DNA from: Sphingobium sp. 66-54 | GTDB lineage: Bacteria; Pseudomonadota; Alphaproteobacteria; Sphingomonadales; Sphingomonadaceae | Length of the DNA stretch: 64,000 bases | NCBI GenBank assembly: GCA_001899715.1 | Contig: MKWI01000018.1 | Location: 28,334 to 92,333 of the forward strand | Direction of reading: 5' to 3' | Part shown: piece after piece, positions 57,214-64,000 of the stretch | Layout: each line of letters starts with the position of its first letter | How positions within the stretch are numbered: position 1 is the stretch's first letter | The notes under the pieces: model-generated | The model's input: the letters and a program-made list of their open reading frames with translations, nothing else | The model's database searches: none | What the model was told of the DNA's origin: nothing | Program-made: the position numbers and the translations under genes

Positions 57214-57516
57214 ATGGCCAAGGTCGACGGCGCCTATGACTGCATCACCAAGACGCCGATGGGCGACCAGTCCAGCGTGTTCACCATCGTCAGCGACGGT
57301 GACCATTTCAACGGTACCAACGCCGGGCCGCTCGGCTCGCTCGACGTGAAGGACGGCAAGGTCGACGGCAACCGCCTCACCTGGACGATGGAAATGACCA
57401 TCCCCATGCCGATGACGCTGCGCTGCGAAGCCATCGTCACCGACGGCACGCTCACCGGCACCATCGACGCCGGCGCGTTCGGCACGCTCACCATGAGCGG
57501 CACCCGGCGGGGGTGA
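57214..57516 (+). CDS. Small conserved beta-rich protein, function unknown
   Basis: A 100-residue protein with alternating strands: MAKVDGAYDCITKTPMGDQS, GPLGSLDVKDGKVDGN and LTWTMEMTIPMPMTLRC. It looks like a compact beta-barrel of lipocalin-like type and I recall similar sphingomonad proteins, none with a firm function. AGGAGA lies 9 nt before the ATG. It follows the M16 gene by 29 bp and may be co-transcribed. No signal peptide. Confidence 0.82.
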   Translation: MAKVDGAYDCITKTPMGDQSSVFTIVSDGDHFNGTNAGPLGSLDVKDGKVDGNRLTWTMEMTIPMPMTLRCEAIVTDGTLTGTIDAGAFGTLTMSGTRRG

Positions 57517-57602
57517 GAGGCGACGACCGCCAGCCAAGCCGTTCCACGCCGTTGAAGCCGCGCGGCAATCACGTGGCTAACCTCGCTTCTTGAGCCACCC
57601 AT

Positions 57603-57679
57603 GTGCTCCTGCGCAGGCAGGAGCCCAGGGCGATAGGGAAGCGCGGCTGGGTCCTGGGCTCCTGTCTGCGCAGGAGCAC
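57603..57679. repeat. REP/BIME-like palindromic repeat, copy 6
   Basis: A 77-bp copy with both arms well kept (GTGCTCCTGCGCAGGCAGGA ... CTGTCTGCGCAGGAGCAC). It lies between the convergent small beta-rich gene and gdhA. The interval 57517-57859 contains this, a terminator and no gene. Confidence 0.8.
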
Positions 57680-57792
57680 TGCTGGAGCCAGTCGCGTTGA
57701 TCCGTCAGGCTATGCCGGCGCAATCCCGCATGCGGGGGGCTGGGCACGTCTCGAAACGACCTCACGCCAATCACCACCCTCAATGCAACACA

Positions 57793-57831
57793 GGGACGGC
57801 GAAGCCGCGCCATGCGCCGCCTCGCCGTCCC
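57793..57831 (-). terminator. Hairpin after gdhA
   Basis: GGGACGGCGA (57793-57802) and TCGCCGTCCC (57822-57831) form a perfect 10-bp stem, with further inner pairing. It starts 29 bp after the gdhA stop. There is no strong T-run. Confidence 0.5.
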
Positions 57832-57859
57832 CATCAATCGGGCATGGCCGCCCCGTCGT

Positions 57860-59347
<1,488 letters not shown>

Positions 59348-59357
59348 CTACTTTCGC

Positions 59358-60593
59358 TCAACCCCGGCGAGGCTTGCCCGGTCCGGTCCCCGATCCGCGT
59401 GGTTTGCCCGGCCGAATCGGCTTGCCGGAGCGCGCCGCCGGGCCGCCTGTCCGGTCCTTCGGCGCAACCGGCTTGCCCTTGGCGCCAGCCCGCCCGCGCC
59501 GCTCGCCGCGCCGGGCCTTGCGCACGTCCTTGGCGTGGGCGGTCGCGGCGCGCTTGGCGGCCACTCTTTCATCCTGCTTCGATGGCGCCTTCTCCTCCAG
59601 CGGCAGGTCGCCATCGGCCCTATCGAAGCCGAGATCGGCCAGCGTCTCGGCAAAATGGCGGGGCGGCTCGGCCATCACGTCCAGCGGCGAGCCATCCGGA
59701 TGGTCGATGCGCAGACGGCGGGCGTGGAGGTGCATCTTGCGGCTGATCGTGCCGCTGAGGAACGCGTCCTTGCCGCCATATTTGCCGTCGCCGACGATCG
59801 GATGGCCGATCGCCGCCATATGCACGCGGAGCTGGTGAGTCCGCCCGGTATGCGGTTGCAGCTCGACCCAGGCAGCGCGGTTGCCGGCTCGCTCGATCAC
59901 CCGGTAGCGGGTGCGGGCGGGCGCGCCCTCCGCCTCGTCGACATGCATCTTCTCGCCACCGGTGCCGGGCTGCTTGGCGAGCGGCAGGTCGATAAAGCCA
60001 TCATCGATGGAGGGCACGCCGACGATGATCGCCCAATAGACCTTGCGCACGCTGCGCGAGGAGAACGCCTTGGCGAAATGCGCGGCGGCGCGGGCCGAGC
60101 GGGCGAGCAGCAGCACGCCGCTGGTATCCTTGTCAAGCCGGTGGACCAGCCGGGGCCGGTCGTCCCGCTCGAACATCAGCGCGTCGAGCAGCCCGTCGAC
60201 ATGATCCTTGGTCTTGGTGCCCCCCTGCGTGGCGAGGCCCGGTGGCTTGTTGATGACCAGCGCCTGCGCATCGCGATGGATGACGAGACTCTCGGTAAAG
60301 GCGATCTGGTCCTCGCTCAGCACCGGCCGGGGCCGCGCCGCGCGCCCGGTCCGCGTAACGGCGGGGTCGAGCGGCGGCACACGCAGCACCTGCCCTTCCG
60401 CGAGGCGGTCGCCGGGCGTCGCCCGTGCGCCGTCCACCCGCAACTGCCCGGTGCGCGCCCAGCGCGAGACGGTCGCGAAGGGCACGTCTTCCATATGCCG
60501 CTTGAACCAGCGGTCGAGCCGGATACCGTCATCCTCGGCGGTGACGGTGAACTGACGGACGGCGGCGGGGTCGCCCGCCTTGGCCCGGCTCAT
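59358..60593 (-). CDS. RluA-family pseudouridine synthase with long basic tail
   Basis: Modifies uridines in rRNA (RluC-like). The S4 RNA-binding domain covers about residues 20-80. The catalytic block is RLVHRLDKDTSGVLLLARSA (Asp), and a later block is LQPHTGRTHQLRVHMAAIGH. The C-terminal 80 residues or so are unusually rich in Lys, Arg, Gly and Ala (VRKARRGERRGRAGAKGKPV), perhaps an additional RNA-binding tail. The start overlaps the crcB stop by 4 bp. Site specificity (RluC vs others) cannot be proved here. Confidence 0.9.
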   Translation of the reverse strand: MSRAKAGDPAAVRQFTVTAEDDGIRLDRWFKRHMEDVPFATVSRWARTGQLRVDGARATPGDRLAEGQVLRVPPLDPAVTRTGRAARPRPVLSEDQIAFTESLVIHRDAQALVINKPPGLATQGGTKTKDHVDGLLDALMFERDDRPRLVHRLDKDTSGVLLLARSARAAAHFAKAFSSRSVRKVYWAIIVGVPSIDDGFIDLPLAKQPGTGGEKMHVDEAEGAPARTRYRVIERAGNRAAWVELQPHTGRTHQLRVHMAAIGHPIVGDGKYGGKDAFLSGTISRKMHLHARRLRIDHPDGSPLDVMAEPPRHFAETLADLGFDRADGDLPLEEKAPSKQDERVAAKRAATAHAKDVRKARRGERRGRAGAKGKPVAPKDRTGGPAARSGKPIRPGKPRGSGTGPGKPRRG

Positions 60594-60973
60594 GCCGGAA
60601 CGCCGCGCATGACGAGCAGGCCGAGCGCCAGCGCGCCGACCGAGACGATCACCGACAGCAGCGCATAGACCAGCGCAGACACCCACTCGCCGCGCTCGAT
60701 CATCAGCATCGTTTCCAGGCTGAACGAGGAGAAGGTAGTGAAACCGCCCAGCACGCCGACGGCCACGAACAGCCGGATCTGCTCGCCGCTGCCGTGGGCG
60801 CGCATCGCCAGCCAGCCGGCCAGCAGCCCCATAGCAAAGCCACCCAGCACGTTGACGGCGAAGGTGCCATAAGGCCAACCCACACCGAACAGGCGCAGCG
60901 TCGCGCGGCCGAGATGATAGCGCATGGCGGCGCCAATCGCGCCGCCGAGCATAACGAGGAGGGTGTGGACCAT
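60590..60973 (-). CDS. crcB: Fluoride channel FluC (CrcB)
   Basis: A 127-residue four-helix membrane protein that exports fluoride as an antiparallel dimer. Signatures: GGAIGAAMRYHLGR at the start, GTFAVNVLGGFAMG in the second helix, and GVLGGFTTFSSFSLETM in the third, with the Thr/Ser-rich track and central Na+ site. It is coupled by a 4-bp overlap to the pseudouridine synthase gene. I saw no convincing fluoride riboswitch upstream (60974-61034). Confidence 0.95.
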   Translation of the reverse strand: MVHTLLVMLGGAIGAAMRYHLGRATLRLFGVGWPYGTFAVNVLGGFAMGLLAGWLAMRAHGSGEQIRLFVAVGVLGGFTTFSSFSLETMLMIERGEWVSALVYALLSVIVSVGALALGLLVMRGVPA

Positions 60974-61034
60974 GGCCAGCGCCCTAGAGCATTTTCACGC
61001 CCGGCGGAACTGCCTGCTGCGCAGCGGCGCCAAT

Positions 61035-61448
61035 TCACGCCTGGCCCGGCTTGCCCTCGCCATCGTCGGGCTGCTCCACCCAGGCGCGCGCCTCGTCCAT
61101 GTCCTGAAACACCGCAATTTGCGGCTCCGTCACGTCGCGCTTCACTTGCAACGCGTGCAACGCATTGGCACCAACGAAGGCCACGCGGTCCGCCGCGCGA
61201 TGCACCCGATCCGAGCCTTGCGCCATTACCGCCGAGGTTTCCGGCGTCTGTACATGCGCCGCACGCAGATCGACCAGCACGCGGACCGGCCGCCGCATCC
61301 GGCGCAGGGTGCGCACCGATTGCTCCATGCGGGCGAAATGCGCACGCGCCTGATCGGGCGTCCACATCCCCTCACAGTGGACCAGGAACAGCCCGCTGCC
61401 TGGAACGATCTCGAAACCGATGCTGCCCGCCATGCTCATCTGGTCCAT
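61035..61448 (-). CDS. STAS/SpoIIAA-like protein
   Basis: A 137-residue protein resembling SpoIIAA-like/STAS domains: GSIGFEIVPGSGLFLVHCEG, then VRVLVDLRAAHVQTPETSAV and RVAFVGANALHALQV, ending with QDMDEARAWVEQ. This is the strand-helix arrangement of DUF3478/STAS-like proteins. The start is uncertain (GTG 61469 or ATG 61448), as neither has a strong ribosome-binding site. It lies between rpoH and crcB on the same strand. Function unknown. Confidence 0.72.
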   Translation of the reverse strand: MDQMSMAGSIGFEIVPGSGLFLVHCEGMWTPDQARAHFARMEQSVRTLRRMRRPVRVLVDLRAAHVQTPETSAVMAQGSDRVHRAADRVAFVGANALHALQVKRDVTEPQIAVFQDMDEARAWVEQPDDGEGKPGQA

Positions 61449-61584
61449 GCCATGCGCCAACCCGGTCACGCTAGGACCGGGATGCTTTCCGGCCGGTAAA
61501 GATTCGCAAGGGCACCCGCTATCCGCCGCACCTCAGCCACTTCCCGGCCAGTGCATTAGCTGCACCGGCAGGCGACCGGCCGCG

Positions 61585-62493
61585 TTACCCCGCGACGGGG
61601 AGCAGCCGCTTCTCGCCGGCGAGGCGCATCATCGCGCGCTGGAGCTTCTCGAAGGCACGCACCTCGATCTGGCGGACACGCTCGCGGCTGACGCCATAGA
61701 CCTGTGACAGTTCCTCCAGCGTCTTGGGCTCCTCGGCCAGACGGCGCTCCTGGAGAATGTGCCGTTCGCGGTCGTTAAGGTCGCCCATCGCATCGAGCAG
61801 CATGGCATGGCGCACGTCGCCCTCCTGTGCCTCGGCGATGATCTGGTCCTGCAACGGCCCTTCGTCGGCCAGCCAGTCCTGCCACTGGCCCTCGCCGTCC
61901 TCGTTCACCGAGACATTGAGGGAGGTGTCGCCACCCATCGCCATGCGACGGTTCATCGAGACGACGTCTTCCTCGGCCACGCCGAGATCGGTGGCAATCT
62001 TCCGGACATCGTCCGGGTGCAGATCGCCGTCCTCGAACGCTTCGAGATTGTTCTTCATCCGTCGCAGGTTGAAGAACAGCTTCTTCTGCGCAGCGGTGGT
62101 GCCGATCTTGACCAGACTCCACGAACGCAGGATGAACTCCTGGATGGAGGCGCGGATCCACCACATCGCATAGGTGGCGAGGCGGAAGCCCCGATCGGGC
62201 TCGAATTTCTTCACGCCCTGCATCAGGCCGATATTGCCCTCGGAGATCAGCTCGGCCACCGGCAGGCCGTAGCCGCGATAGCCCATGGCGATCTTGGCGA
62301 CGAGGCGCAGATGGCTGGTGACCAGCTTGGCCGCTGCCTCCGGGTCGCCATGCTCCTGATAGCGCTTGGCGAGCATATACTCTTCCTCGGGCTTCAGGAT
62401 CGGGAATTTGCGAATCTCGGAGAGATAGCGGTTCAGGCTGGCATCGCCGCCAAGCGCGGGGATCGTCGCGGGGACATTGCTACCATTGCTCAC
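61585..62493 (-). CDS. rpoH: RNA polymerase heat-shock sigma factor (sigma-32), GTG start
   Basis: A 302-residue sigma factor directing heat-shock transcription. Region 2 includes AAAKLVTSHLRLVAKIAMGY, ELISEGNIGLMQGVKKFEPD and the -10 binding FRLATYAMWWIRASIQEFIL; the RpoH box follows (about residue 130, TTAAQKKLFFNLRRMK). Region 4 ends with LEELSQVYGVSRERVRQIEV. The start codon is GTG 62493, with AAGGA 8 nt before it. A stem (GAGACG/CGTCTC, 62511-62538) lies next to the ribosome-binding site, so heat-sensitive folding is possible. The gene follows an RluD-type gene by 54 bp. Confidence 0.96.
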   Translation of the reverse strand: MSNGSNVPATIPALGGDASLNRYLSEIRKFPILKPEEEYMLAKRYQEHGDPEAAAKLVTSHLRLVAKIAMGYRGYGLPVAELISEGNIGLMQGVKKFEPDRGFRLATYAMWWIRASIQEFILRSWSLVKIGTTAAQKKLFFNLRRMKNNLEAFEDGDLHPDDVRKIATDLGVAEEDVVSMNRRMAMGGDTSLNVSVNEDGEGQWQDWLADEGPLQDQIIAEAQEGDVRHAMLLDAMGDLNDRERHILQERRLAEEPKTLEELSQVYGVSRERVRQIEVRAFEKLQRAMMRLAGEKRLLPVAG

Positions 62494-62547
62494 GGATTGG
62501 GTCCTTCTGGGAGACGCGGGAGGGGTGGCGGTCGTCTCAATCGACTC

Positions 62548-63510
62548 TCATTTCTCTAATACGCAAAGATGGCTGAACAGTTGCTGCATGTCACCCGCAA
62601 TCGGGCTTTCAAAGCGCAGAGTCTGGCTTGTGACGGGGTGGATGAAGCCGAGCAGCGCGGCGTGCAGCGCCTGCCGGCGGAAGCCCAGCTCGGCAAGCAG
62701 CGCCTTGTGGGGCCCGCCACGCGCATAGGTGGGATCGCCCAGCAGCGGATGGCCGAGATGGGCCATATGGACGCGCACCTGATGGGTCCGCCCCGTCTCC
62801 AGGCGGCATTCGACCAGCGCGGCGCGATCCAGCGCCTCCAGCATGCGATAATGAGTAACGGCATGCTTGCCGCGCCCTTCGCGTTGCACCGCCATTTTCT
62901 TGCGATCCGCGTCCGAGCGGCCGATCCACTGGTCCACCGTGCCGGCCGGCGGCACCGGAATACCGTTGACGATCGCCAGATAACGCCGCTCGATGCTGTG
63001 ATCCTTGAACTGGCGGGCCAGCCCCTCATGCGCCGCGTCGCTCTTGGCCACCACCAGCAGGCCGGAGGTATCCTTGTCGATACGGTGGACGATGCCCGGC
63101 CGGGCGACGCCGCCAATGCCGGAAAGCTGACCGGCGCAATGGTAGAGCAGCGCGTTGACCAGCGTCCCGTCCGGATTGCCGGCGGCGGGATGGACGACCA
63201 TGCCCGCCGGCTTGTCGACGACGATGAGATGCGCGTCCTCATAGGCGATGTTAAGTGCGATCTCCTGCGCTACCGCCTCGGCCGGCGCGGCGGGCGGAAT
63301 GGCGAGCGCGAACGCTGTCTGCGCCTTGACCTTGAGCGCCGGATCGCTGGCCGGCTGCCCACCGGGCCCGCGCACATGGCCGGCGAGGATGAGCGCCTTC
63401 ACCCGCTCGCGCGACAGCTCGGGCACCAGCGCCGCGAGCGCGCGATCGAGCCGCGCGCCGTGCAGCGCAGGCGTGATCTCGGCTGAAATTGTGGCGACCC
63501 CCTCAGTCAT
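62548..63510 (-). CDS. RluD-like 23S rRNA pseudouridine synthase
   Basis: A 320-residue enzyme of the RluA family. The S4 domain is at about residues 15-70 (LHGARLDRALAALVPELSRE). The catalytic block is GIVHRIDKDTSGLLVVAKSD and the later block is CRLETGRTHQVRVHMAHLGH, then PLLGDPTY. In RluD-type enzymes these modify helix 69 of 23S rRNA. It precedes rpoH on the same strand, and its start is only 16 bp from that of the divergent M67 gene. Confidence 0.92.
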   Translation of the reverse strand: MTEGVATISAEITPALHGARLDRALAALVPELSRERVKALILAGHVRGPGGQPASDPALKVKAQTAFALAIPPAAPAEAVAQEIALNIAYEDAHLIVVDKPAGMVVHPAAGNPDGTLVNALLYHCAGQLSGIGGVARPGIVHRIDKDTSGLLVVAKSDAAHEGLARQFKDHSIERRYLAIVNGIPVPPAGTVDQWIGRSDADRKKMAVQREGRGKHAVTHYRMLEALDRAALVECRLETGRTHQVRVHMAHLGHPLLGDPTYARGGPHKALLAELGFRRQALHAALLGFIHPVTSQTLRFESPIAGDMQQLFSHLCVLEK

Positions 63511-63526
63511 CGCCTAGCATGTGGGG

Positions 63527-63961
63527 ATGAGCCTCGTCATTTCAACGGCCCTGCTGGAGAGTATCCGCACCCACGCCCGCACCGCCGGGAGCGAGGAATG
63601 CTGCGGCCTGCTGCTCGGCGCGCGGGAGAGCGGCCATGTCGCCGCCGTCCTGCCCGCCGCCAATGTCGCCGCGGAGCCCCGCCATTTCTTCGAGATCGAC
63701 CCCGCCGTGCTGCTGCGCGCGCACCGTGAGGCACGGACCGGCGGGCCGGCGATCCTCGGCCATTACCACTCGCATCCGGAGGGAAACCCTACGCCCTCGC
63801 CTGTCGATGCCGCCATGGCGCAGGGCGATGGCGAGATCTGGCTGCTCGTCGGCAGCAACGGCGCCGCGCAGGCCTGGCGGGCCGTCCCATCCGGCCGGCT
63901 GCACGGCCGGTTCGAGCCGATAGCGCTGGTCGAGGCGGACGCGCCGCCTGCCGCCGGCTGA
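63527..63961 (+). CDS. M67 family (JAMM) metallopeptidase
   Basis: A 144-residue JAB1/MPN/Mov34-type zinc peptidase. The catalytic Glu is in SEECCGLLLGARE, and the JAMM motif is GHYHSHPEGNPTPSPVDAAM (H-x-H-P...S-x-x-D). Bacterial members act on C-termini of ubiquitin-like or sulfur-carrier proteins, or on peptides. A GTG at 63521 is a second possible start. No good ribosome-binding site is seen; the transcript may be leaderless. It faces the RluD-type gene. Confidence 0.88.
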   Translation: MSLVISTALLESIRTHARTAGSEECCGLLLGARESGHVAAVLPAANVAAEPRHFFEIDPAVLLRAHREARTGGPAILGHYHSHPEGNPTPSPVDAAMAQGDGEIWLLVGSNGAAQAWRAVPSGRLHGRFEPIALVEADAPPAAG

Positions 63962-64000
63962 TCCCATCCCGCCGCCCGGTTGGCCGCATCGGCGGGCTCT

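Overview
The window is about 64 kb of GC-rich chromosome, almost fully coding. It looks like a sphingomonad (order Sphingomonadales, Alphaproteobacteria). Grounds: the protein sequences read as sphingomonad homologues, there are two large TonB-dependent receptors, the suf-type Fe-S operon begins with an Rrf2 regulator, the DAHP synthase is class II, and short palindromic repeats sit between genes. No integrase, transposase gene, plasmid replication gene, CRISPR array, rRNA or tRNA was found. The genus assignment is inference.

Layout. 1-4.7 kb: translation genes (3' end of thrS, infC, cysS) with a GNAT acetyltransferase and a D-2-hydroxyacid dehydrogenase. 4.9-6.9 kb: a SulP anion transporter translationally coupled to a small XRE regulator. 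7.2-9.9 kb: class II DAHP synthase, then an Rrf2 / GFA / ArsC-like gene trio with overlapping ends. 10-16.6 kb: a complete RND efflux operon (adaptor, HAE1 pump, NodT channel) facing a divergent TetR gene, with repeated operator-like sequences between them. 16.8-18.7 kb: a secreted SnoaL-like protein and an SGNH hydrolase. 18.7-19.8 kb: an interval carrying two probable small genes, one of them a 29-residue membrane micro-protein. 19.8-23.6 kb: an AraC regulator and a reductase trio.

23.7-34.1 kb is the most distinctive region. A TonB receptor, an FAD-dependent oxidoreductase, an AAHS-type MFS importer, a MarR regulator, an IlvD/Edd-family dehydratase and two tandem secreted SnoaL-like proteins lie together. 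Matching palindromes (ACGTAG-N4-CTAC, plus one weaker version) lie in front of the receptor, oxidoreductase, MFS and dehydratase genes. This suggests one regulon for taking up and breaking down a small organic acid, perhaps an aromatic or polyhydroxylated one; the substrate cannot be named from sequence. 34.6-41 kb holds a YezD-like gene, a second TonB receptor with a hairpin over its ribosome-binding site, a LysR regulator, a DUF1932-type dehydrogenase and an RNB-domain nuclease. 41-43.4 kb is a subtilisin-like lipoprotein with a predicted barrel end.

43.6-49.3 kb is a complete suf operon, read leftwards: Rrf2 regulator, sufB, sufC, sufD, sufS, a DUF59 protein, sufA, with a near-perfect 21-bp dyad at its promoter. 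50-64 kb holds an AraC regulator, pyrD, M28 and M16 peptidases, a small conserved protein, gdhA (TTG start), two RluA-family pseudouridine synthases, crcB, a STAS-like protein, rpoH (GTG start) and an M67 peptidase.

Two repeat families stand out. One is a roughly 77-bp double palindrome present six times, four of them where convergent genes meet. The other is a 142-155-bp element with perfect terminal inverted repeats, present twice.
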